From assembly GCA_037157565.1 (NCBI GenBank), contig JAZHRO010000036.1:129588001-129652000 (forward strand): DNA of 64,000 nucleotides. Direction: 5' to 3'. Positions 32,619-43,135 of the stretch are shown here, piece by piece. Under the pieces are notes generated by a model. That model saw nothing but the letters and a program-made list of their open reading frames with translations, did not search any database and was not told the origin of the DNA. The position numbers and the translations under genes were made by a program. Numbering within the stretch: position 1 is the stretch's first letter; each line of letters begins with the position of its first letter. The DNA is from Thalassia testudinum. Its lineage: Eukaryota; Streptophyta; Magnoliopsida; Alismatales; Hydrocharitaceae.

Positions 32619-34254
32619 TGATGTAAACACATTTACACTACTTAAGATGTCTATTTATGCATGTTCTTAAGCATAGGATGCATTTCATGATATAAATATT
32701 GCATAACATGCATCATCTTGCATTTAGAATAGTTTGAATAAAATGGAGGTTAATTATCTCCTTTTATGTGCTTGGACAGGGCAAACATTTTATTGGGGCC
32801 TCTGATCGAAGATCCAACCGTATGGATGTGATCAGGGCGACGATTGGAGTTCAACGACTCCAAGACCGCCCTAATCAAGCATTTGTAGCATCAGATAGTG
32901 ACCGGGAAACCCTAGAAGATCAAGGGCCAGGATAGTGTAAATCCTCTCTTCAAATGACAAATTCGACCTCACGGATGAATTCGGATCGACGATTGCAGCC
33001 CAACGACTCAAAAATCAAGTCAATCCGACATTCGTGGCACCATCTACAACTTCCAGAAAATGGACGGCGCCATCCCGGCCGCCCAAACGGCCACATACAT
33101 TTTCTGAAGACCCCGCACCTGCTCCCTCTCCGCCGTTGGATCTCGATCCAACGGCTGTGGTCAGGTGCACCTAAAAGCGATCGCTCGACCATCCGTGCCT
33201 CGTAGCGTAGCGATCGAGCGTGCTTACGCGAGCTGCGGGCGCGGGTTCGAACCGTAGCGAAGGGGAGGAAGGCACGGGCGAGCGAGCGCGGGCGGGCGTT
33301 GGATCTTGATCAGACGACCATCTACACTCAATAGAGATCACGCGCGATTGAATGCGTGACGTCACGCGGCATCGCACGCGTCAGGTGGGCGCGCAACAGC
33401 GGGCGATCACGCATTCTAAGCCGTCCGACGGCTGAGAATTAAAGAATGTGCCCAGGCATTGAGGAAGCGCGGGCAGTTGAGGAGGCGCGCGTGGGCGTGG
33501 GTGCTACGCCCACGTTGGGGCTTTAGTGACTGTTTTATCCGTCACTAAAGACCCCTCATTTATTATTTTAAAGATGTAATGACCATTTTTCCCCCACTCC
33601 TTGCAACTATAAAAGGAGACCCCCTCCATATGAAATTCTCATCCCTTCCTTCTCCTCTCTACCTCTCCAAAGCTTAAGAGAAGCTTGTCCCACACCCGGG
33701 ATGCTCCTCGCAAGATAAATTCTAAATTTTCATCCCCTTTCGGAAGTGGATCCCGTGATGACGACGGTGTGCTGCTCTGTTCCCGCTCTTCTGCTTCGTC
33801 CTCCTTCATCCTGCTCCGTTCTCCTTCGTCCAGGCGTCATCTCGTCCGGCTCATCCTCCAAGCAACCGTCAAGGAGGATAACTTCTCTCTCCTATTCTTC
33901 TTTACAGCTTTTCTAGTGTAGAATTTTCCTGCTTTATAGTGTAATTGATTTCCCGCTTTCTAGTGTAACTTTTATTTAGTATGATTGTATAAACAATTGA
34001 AATATTGAATGCATGTTTTCTCTCTCTCTCTTTCTTTTAGTCAGATAGCTCCATTGTAATTATATCGCCTTGCTTATCAAAAATTCTAAAAAATATATAA
34101 TTGCGAATATAGATCAACGTAGCCTCCCTGTGTTCGACCCGGAATTCTTTTCGGTATAAATTTTATTTGTTGAACACGAATTCTTCGCTTTCAAGCTACA
34201 ACGACAGGTTTTCCAAAACCAAACACGTTAGCGTAGCAATTCGCGCATTCAACA
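32619..34254 (+). repeat. A2 5' LTR
   Basis: From TGATGTAAACAC to GCATTCAACA, 1636 bases, with the A-type palindromes and TATA box. It belongs to a subfamily lacking the CACGTG-centred palindrome found in A1 and N1. Confidence 0.94.
33608..33616 (+). promoter_or_regulatory. TATA box of A2 5' LTR
   Basis: TATAAAAGG, with the conserved hairpin about 50 bases upstream. Confidence 0.75.
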
Positions 34255-34257
34255 TTT

Positions 34258-34274
34258 TGGCGCCGTTGCCGGGA
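34258..34274 (+). other. A2 primer binding site (tRNA-Asp)
   Basis: TGGCGCCGTTGCCGGGA, one mismatch at the last base against the tRNA-Asp 3' end, three bases after the LTR. Confidence 0.92.
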
Positions 34275-34419
34275 AGGCAACGATTTCCGATCTTTTTTTC
34301 GCATTTCTTGCACTTTAGTGTTTTCTAACTAGCTTTCTCTTGTGTCTATTATTTTGCAAAGACCTCCATCAAGGAATCAACAAGCGGTAGACTGGAGTAA
34401 AGTGCAGTTGAAGACAACT

Positions 34420-35460
34420 GTAAGTGCTCCCCCATTCTTTCCCCCTCCATAGATTTCATTCGCCACATTAAATCCAAATTCCAATTAACCTAGGTGTTTG
34501 CATAAATCGTAGGAATAGTTTGGTTGTTTGGATTTCCACTCACATTCATTCCACCCTCACTCATAAAAAAAATAACAAAAAGATAATCTTATGGGGTAAT
34601 TTTCAACAAACACACAACACACACCCACATTCAAGGCACTTAATCAACTTGATTTGTTTCTACTCAACCGGGTTTTGATCTATGGAACCGGTACATACAA
34701 AGCAACACATAACAGAGTAGAAATCATTCTAGGTTAACCATTTTTTAGTGCCTAACTTAGTGGTGCAATTGTGGCCAATTGTTTGAGTTGTTTGGGCCGC
34801 ACCACTTTATTTAAAACCAACTCATCACGTAGCTCCTCCTTAGGGTTTTCAATCTAGGTATATTCCAGGCACTCCACTTTCTTTCTGATTTTTAAAGGAA
34901 AACAATCTTCACCCGTGTTTTACAACTTGGTTTGCCTAGAAACTTGATTGCAATTCACCTAATTTGAAACCCTAAAAGCTACTTAAGCAAGATTTGAACA
35001 TTAAAATTCACACATTATAAATAATCTTGCTTGAAAACCCTGGTTGTGCACGCACTTACACAAATCTAAATCAATCATTAAGGGCACAACCCATTGTAAG
35101 GGCCCATCACATTCCATATGCACCACAATCCCAGGCCTTAATAAAATTGAGTAGACGTTGCCCTTAAGGTTTGATTCGCTCTTCAGGGCCTAGTCTGAGA
35201 TTGTTTTTGATTAACCTACTTGTACTGATTAATCTGATATCTAGCTAGGGGAGTAGCGTCAAACGACCGCGGCTGGGGGGTACACTAGGAATCGGAGGCG
35301 AAAGCCAAAGGAAGAACCTTCTCCCCAGTCCCTCCTTCTAACTGGTTGGATTAAACAGACGCAAGTAGAGTAAATCATTTATAGTCTTAAGGCGGGTTTT
35401 GGGAGTCAGTAGATCCTTAGGCTACCCACTTAAGGACAGCCTTATTTTGTTGTGCTGCAG
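34420..35460 (+). other. Candidate leader intron of A2
   Basis: Donor CAACT/GTAAGT at 34420 and acceptor TTGTGCTGCAG/G at 35460; 1041 bases. The gag ATG at 35499 is 38 bases after the acceptor, exactly as in A1. The conserved block at 35241-35375 lies inside it. Confidence 0.55.
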
Positions 35461-35498
35461 GGTCCCTATCCCCAGTCCTTCCGACCTTCTTCTAGTTT

Positions 35499-38241
35499 AT
35501 GCTGAATCCCCGATTGGAAGGACCATTAAAACATTCTAGGAGGCGCAAGTTAGATTTTGGTCAATTTGATCCCATGGCCGAACAACAGCCTCCTCTGCTT
35601 GGAAATCCATAGGAAGAATTTCGAAGGCAGCTGGAACAAATGCAGAGAATGAAGGAATGGTTCCAGAGAATGCAGGGCACTCAGCCCTTGAAGGATTTTT
35701 ATGATCCTTCAAATTACGGGGAACGTCCTGGCATCTAGATTCCAGCAGGTGACGTAGAAATCAAGCCCCAGGTGTTAAGCATGATTAAACATTATCATGG
35801 GCTTGGCTCCGAAGATCCGTTCCAGCACTTGGAGGACTTGACCACTTTGGTCCAGACCACTAAGGCTCGAAACGTAAACGAGGAGCAAATGATCATGAGG
35901 CTCTTCCCCCACTCTCTTAGGGCTAAGGCAGTGCATTGGTATAGGACAATAGGAAGACCAATTACAACTTGGAATGAGTTGAAATCAGCCTTTCTGAAGA
36001 AATTCTTCCCAGTCGGTCGTACCAATGCTTTGAGACAGGCAATCACTACCTTTACCCAGCGGCAAGGGGAGTAGTTTCATGTGGCCTGGGAGCGATTCCA
36101 GGACTTGTTGCGAAGGTGTCCACACCACGAGGTTCCAAAATGGCAACTCGTGTAGATTTTCTATCATGGGTTGACTAAGCAACTCAGAAATCATGTGGAT
36201 GCTTCTTGCGAAGGCAATTTCCTCAATAAAGATGCAGATAGTGCACATGATTCATTTGAGGAAATGAATGAGAATTCAATTAATCATGCCTCCATGGATA
36301 CTTTTAACCGATCCCAGCAACCCAGATCAAATGTCAATAAAGTCCATGACTCTCATTCATTTGATATGGAATTGATTTGTAATAAACTTGATAAGGTGGA
36401 CTTGGTTGCTAAAAGAATGGAAGAGTGGATGGCTGGTAATTCTATGAACAACTCTCGAACCACTCAATCCCAAAATTTGGGATTCCATTCTTCACGAGCT
36501 CCTTCTGGACGGGAGTTCGTGAATCAACTTGATGCGACTCAACCTATGAGTCAGCATTTTTCGGAACCCCACGGGTTCCCAATTGGGGCCTTTGATCCCA
36601 GTTTTTCTGATCCTTCCCTTTCTTTCTCTCCATCCTCACCCTATGAGAATGTTTGCGCTATACAAGAGAATGTTAGATCCAACCGCTACTCAAATGCCTA
36701 TAATCCAGGTTGGAGAAACCACCCTAACTTCTCTTGGAAAAATCCGAGGCAACAGACCCAATTCCGACCCGGCAACTATGCTCTGCAACGACCAATGGGT
36801 CAGGGTCAAGTATATACTCAGTTGCCTCTGAATCAGGTCAATCAGCCAGCTTGGAATGCCCGTCAACCCACAGGGCAGGCTGATTTGAATCGTCAAATGG
36901 TAGAGATGTAAGGATCTATGCTCTAGCTCATGCAGCAAATGAAAAACTCGTTGGACAACTTGCAATCCGGGCTCATTGCTAACTCTCGTCAACCCGGATC
37001 TCTACCATCCTAACCCATACCCAACCCGCGAAACATTATGAATTCGGGCAATCAAGCCCAAGGGTACGGAAATCAAAGGGACCCGCACGCACATGCTCAG
37101 GTGGTTGAGCAGGGTTCCTCATCTTCTTCTTCTACAAATCAACAATTCATGGTTAATCAAGCCCCTCCAATCTTTCCTAACCCTCCCCAAGACCCAAATT
37201 CTTACACTTCTGCAAATTCTGTAATTTTGAGGAGTGGTAAGAAGACTCAGGATCCACAACCACACTATTCTGATCTTTTGAATTTTGATGAATTTGAGGA
37301 GAGAGAGGAGAATTCTAGAGGAGAAATCAAGGCTAAGGAACCTGATTCTAAAGATTTGACTCATGTTCCTTTTCCTGAAGCCTTAACCAAAGCAAAGAAG
37401 TCTGTTGATAGCAATGAGGAGCTTCTGAATTTATTTAAGAATGTTGAGATCAATATCCCGCTCCTTGATGCTATCAAGCATATACCGGCTTATGTAAGAT
37501 TTTTAAAGGAATTATGTACACAAAAGCGTAAGTCGAGAGAATCTGTTTCGAGGAAGGTGGTACTCTCCGAGCAGGCTAGTTCTGTTATCCTACACTACCT
37601 CCCTCAGAAAAAGAGAGATCCTTGTGCTCCTTTGATTTTTTGCGTTATCGGAGATTACACATTTGATAGAGCACTTTTGGATCTCGGTGCATCCATCAAC
37701 CTAATTCCGACTTCTCTCTACGAGAAGTTTGGGTTAGGTGAACTTCGGCCAACTTCAGTAACGCTATAGTTAGAGGACCGTTCGGTCACAAACCCACGAG
37801 GCGTTATTGAAGATGTTATAGTTAAAGTTAAGGATTTCTATTTTCCTGTAGATTTCCTTGTCCTTGACATGGATGTACCGGATAATCTAAGGAACACGCC
37901 CATCATTCTAGGGTGTCCGTTCCTGGCTACCGCAAAGGCCAATATTAATTGTGAAAGCGGTAGCATGGAAATTGCCCTTGGGGACCAACGAATGAAATTG
38001 GATATTTTTAAGGCGAACAACAAATTTGAGGATTGTGGATTTATTGAGGAACTTGATGAGGATAATGTTAATATTGAAACTTGTTTGATAGTTTCTTCAA
38101 TTGAAAGTTCCTCTTTGGTTGATGAATTTGACCCGCAACCCTCTGACCTGACATCTTCGAAAGAGGTTACTGATTTTGTTCACTCACAACCTCTTCCTCT
38201 TGTTGAATCTTCAGCATCTACCCTACCATCAATCATCACCC
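35499..38241 (+). pseudogene. A2 gag-protease region
   Basis: Same protein as the first part of the A1 polyprotein (gag domain HYHGLGSEDPFQHLEDL, Gln/Pro-rich linker, protease LLDLGASINLIP near 37675). The frame is unbroken by indels from 35499 to 38241 but has eight stops, at 35610, 35736, 36072, 36153, 36909, 36924, 37011 and 37767. At every one of the eight, A1 has Gln: six CAG-to-TAG and two CAA-to-TAA. The coding region is cut by S1 at 38241, between protease and RT. Confidence 0.92.
38237..38241. other. Target site duplication of S1, left copy
   Basis: CACCC, matched at 43136-43140. A1, which lacks the insertion, has a single uninterrupted copy at this place. Confidence 0.92.
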
Positions 38242-39947
38242 TGTAGAATCCAACTTGGAGGGGTGAGATCAGCGTGACGTAAAAAATGCGAAATTGAAAT
38301 ATAAACAATCTCACAAAATAAACAATCACACAATGTACACAATTATTTTTAGGTGGAAACCCAAACCGGGTGAAAACCACCACCTAACCCTCTCAAGTTA
38401 GGATTTTTCGATCAACCAAGTTGATCAAATTCACTAACCGAATCACTTTAAATGAGGGTGATTCAACCTCAATTACAACCACGCTACAAGTGCGAGGGTA
38501 GCGTTCCTCAACCCCTTCTCTCCACCAGAAGGATTTTGTCTCACGAAGGAGACGGGAATTCACAAAGTGAATACCCAACCAAATAACAAAGATAAAATAA
38601 CAATAATCCTATAGAGCCAACAAAGTAATATTAAACCTAGGCTTCTATAGGAATTAGGATGCTTCCCTTTGAAAGGAGTGCGTCGGCGACGCGGATGCAT
38701 GAACAACACGACGGCGCTACGTCGCTCTCGTGAACTACGGTGGGAGAGCGGGTGCGCAAAGCTTGATGCTCTCAAGATGTAAAACTTGAGTTTTGAGAGC
38801 AAGAGAGACACAAAATGGTAGAAAGTATGTTGCTTGGGTGTGTCTTGTGTTTCTAGGTGTGTGTTGGTGTGCAAGAGGTTCCCCTCTATTTATAGAGGCC
38901 TTAGGAAGGCTTTGGATGGCTTAGGAAAGGCTCCATAGCCGTTGGGTGCAAAGCCCAAGTGAATCAACCCGAAATCAGGAACAATCATTGCACTGACAGG
39001 GTTATCAGACGTCTGATTCTGGCATCAGACGTCTGGAAGACCACTTTAAGACGTCTGAAAATAAGGTCAGACGTCTGATTTTGGGCGGGTCTCTTCCTGA
39101 CTTGAATCAGATCTAAACAAGGTTCTAACGCAAGTCCATCAGACGACATACAGGACGTCTGGCACTATGTCTGGACGTCTGGAAACCTACTTTTTCATGG
39201 GAATGGATTTGCAACGACTAGAAAATCTCTGAGAAGAGATTTTCGGGTCAGTTGAGGCAAAACGGTCAATTATCAGACGTCTGGAAGGGCTTAAGGATGT
39301 CTGATAAGGCTCTAACGGTCATATCCTTGAGTATTTGCAAAGCGAGCCAACGGTCCACTAATTGGACGTCTGGCAAAGTCATCAGACGTCTCCTAAGACA
39401 TCTGGTCTAAGGTCTAGACGTCTGATTTCATCAGACAGAACTAACTATGTCCAGCCTAAATGTTATCAGATGTCTGAATTAACAGTCAGACGTCTTAAAA
39501 CACATTATCAGACGTCTGATTTGGGAATTAGACGTCTGGAAATGCTATTTGAACCCTATATTGGTTTTCTATGTTCTCTACAGAAAACCTAAGTATCCTA
39601 CGATTGTGCCGGTGTTCCTAGGACTACTGTTAGGATACTTTGAGGCTCTTTAACATAATTTTCTAAGGAAATAAAGAGCAAGAAAATAAAGACAAAAGTA
39701 CATGAAAGGAATAAAATGGAATTCTATCCTATTCTTCTTGTCCTTCCATCTTCAATCTATCGCTCCTCGCAAATCCCCTTTGTTCTTCATCAAGCTCCTC
39801 CAATCCGTCCTGGATGCGAGCTCGAATTCCATCTAATCACGTCTACATTTGCAATTGACCTGAAATCTAAGACTCCAAGTGCAAATGTTAAATAGCACGT
39901 GTTTTGTTATCATCAAAACAAATGATCGTGGTGCTCTAGCACCAACA
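38242..39947 (-). repeat. S1 3' LTR
   Basis: 1706 bases, ends TGTTGG/CTACA (minus strand). Contains five exact copies of the palindrome CAGACGTCTG (39006, 39026, 39068, 39274, 39509) and several one-base variants between about 39000 and 39535. Nearly identical to 41454-43135 apart from scattered substitutions and small gaps. Confidence 0.93.
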
Positions 39948-40215
39948 ATCTCCCCCTTTTTGATGATGACAAAATCATAAATAATAATGCAAAAAATCCT
40001 CCCCCTTTTTGACATTATCAAAAAGGTTTGATAAATTTTAAATTTTCTATAACTCCCCCTTAAAACATGCTCTTCTATAAATTTCAAAGGTAATGTCCTC
40101 CCCCTTTTTTATAACAACAAGATAGCTATTATTTTTCTCCCCCTTTCTAAAGGAAATTTAGCTACCTTATATCTCCCCCTTAAAAATTGACAAGTAGCTT
40201 ATAATTTTTTACTCC
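39948..40215 (-). other. S1 multiple polypurine tracts
   Basis: On the minus strand, purine tracts of the AAAAAGGGGGAG type occur at about 39951-39960, 40008-40020, 40051-40060, 40098-40110, 40135-40146, 40172-40182 and 40212-40219. The one touching the LTR is the primer; the rest are the multiplied tracts described for Sireviruses. Confidence 0.85.
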
Positions 40216-40266
40216 CCCTATCTAAATGCTTATGATAAAAGGATAGGGTAAAGGGTTTTACCTTAC

Positions 40267-41396
40267 CTACCATGGCCAATAAAATGGCCCAAATGGTGGT
40301 GGTGGATGCCACATCGGATGGGGCTCCCATCCGTAGCTTGGAGGCCCAGGCATTGGCGTCGGTCTCCAGTCTGGTGGTCGACATGCGGCGGGTCCATCAT
40401 TTGTTCGTCGTCTCATCGGTCTTCTCGTTCTCCTCCTTGGTCTACTCCTTGGTTCTCCCAACTTGAGTTGACCAGCCTCGAGTTTGTAGGTCCAGTCCTT
40501 TGTGTTGTAGTTATCCCTGAAACCTACAAAACAAGATTCCAATTCTTTTTTCGATATCCAACTGGGCTTGGATCCGGATCTGTTAGCGGGTCTCCTTGAT
40601 GGAGATCCTTTCTCAATCTTAGGGCTATATAAATCATCTACTTTGTTGATTAATTTGTTAGAGTTTTCCCTAAGACAAGTAATTTCTTTTTCTATAGTAT
40701 GCATCTTAGTTTCTAAATCACAGATTTCTAACTTTAAACTATCATTTTCCTCAATCAATTTATTATTTTCATTGATGAGGTTATGATTTTCTAATAATAG
40801 GTTATCAATTCTAGGACTAGCTTCTATGTCCTTAAGTTGTTTTTCTAACCTATCATTTTCATTTTTAAGAAAACTAAGGTTCTTTTTAATACTTTTGTTT
40901 TCTATTCTTAATGATTTACTAACATCAAATAATTCATTAAAAGCTTCTTGTAAATCCGAGTTTATCTCATTGTCGGAGTGCTTTCGCTGTCGATGTCGCT
41001 TTCTCCGATTGCCATGAAACCAAGGCACGCGGTTTCCTTCTTCTCGAGATCTTCTTCCGAGCTCGTCTCCTCATGAGTGTCTTCTAACTTCCTCCATATC
41101 TCATGGGCGGTAGTGCACTCTTGGATTTGCTCGAACTCTTTCAGACTCAACGCGCAATACAAGGCATTCATTGCCGTTGCGTTGAGGTTGAGATTCTGAA
41201 CCTGATCTTCTGAGTAACCTCTTGCAGGTTTCTTGGGAATCACAAATGCGGATTCGCATTTTTCCCACACCTAGAAGTCGTAGGCCTGCAACCACATAGT
41301 CATACGATTTTTCCAATAAACGAAATCTATACCTGCAAAGTATGGTGGTCGCGAGGTATCATGTCCTTCGGTGCACACGAATGCTTTTCCCTCCAT
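40267..41396 (-). pseudogene. S1 gag-like protein with coiled coil
   Basis: Starts at ATG 41396, about 44 bases after the primer site. First part: a copia gag (UBN2-like) domain, seen as YFAGIDFVYWKNRMTMWL, then LNLNATAMNALYCALSL and TAHEIWRKLEDTHE. An in-frame TAG lies near 41273 and a frameshift near 40990. The second frame (40267-41028) gives a long Leu/Asn/Lys/Glu-rich coiled coil (ENDRLEKQLKDIEASP and similar heptads), a basic Arg-rich stretch and a Pro/Trp-rich tail ending FGPFYWPW. The CCHC knuckle expected of a full Sirevirus gag is not visible, and protease, integrase and RT are missing. Confidence 0.75.
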
Positions 41397-41439
41397 ATCT
41401 AGATCCTCACCGGTTTGTAACGCTGATAACGCTAGACCT

Positions 41440-41451
41440 GCTCTGATACCA
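41440..41451 (-). other. S1 primer binding site (initiator tRNA-Met)
   Basis: TGGTATCAGAGC on the minus strand, two bases after the LTR end; standard for plant copia elements. Confidence 0.93.
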
Positions 41452-41453
41452 AT

Positions 41454-43135
41454 TGTAGAATCCTACTTGGAGGGGGTGAGATCAGCGTGACGTAAAAAAT
41501 GTGGAATATAAACAATCTCACAAAATAAACAATCACACAATGTACACAATTATTTTTTAGGTGGAAACCCAAATCGGGTGAAAACCACCACCTAACCCTC
41601 TCGAGTTAGGATTTTCCGATCAACCAAGTTGATCAAATCCACTAACCGAATCACTTTAAACGAGGGTGATTCAACCTCAATTACAACCACGCTACAAGGG
41701 CGAGGGTAGCGTTCCTCAACCCCTTCTTTCCACGAGAAGGATTTTGTCCCACGAAGGAGATGGGAATTCGCAAAGCGAATACCCAACCAAATAACAAAGA
41801 TAAAATAACAATAATCCTATAGAGCCAACAAAGTAATATTAAACCTAGGCTTCTATAGGAATTAGGATGCTTCCCTTTGAAAGGAGTGCGTCGACGACGC
41901 GGATGCATGAACAACACGACGGTGCTACGTCGCTCTCGTGAACTACGGCGGGAGAGCGGGTGCGCAAAGCTTGATGCTCTCAAGATGTAGAACTTGAGTT
42001 TTGAGAGCAAGAGAAACTCAAAATGGTAGAAAGTATGTTGCTTGGGTGTGTTTTGTGTTTCTAGGTGTGTGTTGGTGTGCAAGAGGTTCCCCTCTATTTA
42101 TAGAGGCCTTAGGAAGGCTTTGGATGGCTTAGGAAAGGCTCCATAGCCGTTGGGTGCAAAGCCCAAGTGAATCAACCCGAAATCAGGAACAATCATTGCA
42201 CTGACAGGGTTATCAGACGTCTGATTTTGGCATCAGACATCTGGCAGACCACTTTAAGACGTCTGAAAATAAAGTCAGGCGTCTGATTTTGGGTGGGTCT
42301 CTTCCTGACTTGAATCAGATCTAAACAGGGTTCTAGCGCAAGTCCATCAGACGACATACAAGACATCTGGCACTATGTCTGGATGTCTGGAAACCTACTT
42401 TTTCATGGGAATGGATTTGCAACGGCTAGAAAATCTCTGAGAAGAGATTTTCGGGTCAGTCGAGGCAAAACAGTCAATTATCAGACGTCTGGAAGGGCTT
42501 AAGGATGTCTGATAAGTCTTTAACGGTCATATCCTTGAGTGTTTGCAAAGCCAGCCAACGGTCCCCTAATTGGACGTCTGGCAAAGTCATCAGACGTCTC
42601 CTAAGACATCTGGTCTAAGGTCTGGACGTCTGATTTTATCAGACAGAACTAACTATGTCCAGCCTAAATGTTATCAGACGTCTTAAAACACATTATCAGA
42701 CATTTGATTTGGTGATTAGACGTCTGGAAATGCTGTTTGAACCCTATATTGGTTTTCTAAGTTCTCTACAGAAAACCTAAGTATCCTAGGGTTGTGCCGG
42801 TGTTCCTAGGACTACTGTTAAGGTACTTTGAGGCTCTTTAACATAATTTTGTAAGGAAATAAAGAGCAAGAAAATAAAGACAAAAGTACATGAAAGGAAT
42901 AAAATGGAATTCTATCCTATTCTTCTTGTCCTTCCATCTTCAATCTATCGCTCCTCGCGAATCCCCTCTGTTCTCCATCAAGCTCCTCCAATCCATCCTG
43001 GATGCGAGCTCGAATTCCGTCTAATCACGTCTACATTTGCAATTGACCTAAAATCTAAGACTCCAAGTGCAAATGTTAAATAACACGTGTTTTGTTATCA
43101 TCAAAACAAATGATCGTGGTGCTCTAGCACCAACA
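41454..43135 (-). repeat. S1 5' LTR
   Basis: 1682 bases, collinear with 38242-39947 including the CAGACGTCTG palindromes, some of which carry C-to-T changes (for example CAGACATCTGG near 42236). Confidence 0.93.

Larger units (their letters stand above)
38242..43135 (-). mobile_element. S1: gag-only Sirevirus-like copia element
   Basis: LTRs at 38242-39947 and 41454-43135, duplication CACCC on both sides. On the minus strand the 5' LTR is followed by AT and TGGTATCAGAGC, the initiator tRNA-Met primer site, then a gag-like frame and, before the 3' LTR, five or more separate AAAAGGGGGAG-type purine tracts. Multiple polypurine tracts and repeated palindromes in the LTR are known marks of the genus Sirevirus. 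Only 1.5 kb lies between the LTRs and there is no pol, so it is non-autonomous. It sits in A2 in opposite orientation. Confidence 0.9.

Noticed and set aside
38990..39540. Regularly spaced short palindromic repeats that might suggest a CRISPR array
   Set aside because: The CAGACGTCTG units are ten bases, unevenly spaced, variable, present in both LTRs of a copia element and in a plant genome. They match the known LTR palindromes of Sireviruses.
40272..40599. Plus-strand ORFs of 64-97 codons in S1
   Set aside because: They are antisense to the S1 gag coiled-coil and Pro-rich region, which has the recognisable protein features.
38242..43135. Simple tandem duplication of a 1.7-kb segment
   Set aside because: The two copies are flanked by a perfect 5-bp target duplication and have a tRNA-Met primer site and polypurine tracts between them, so they are LTRs of one element.
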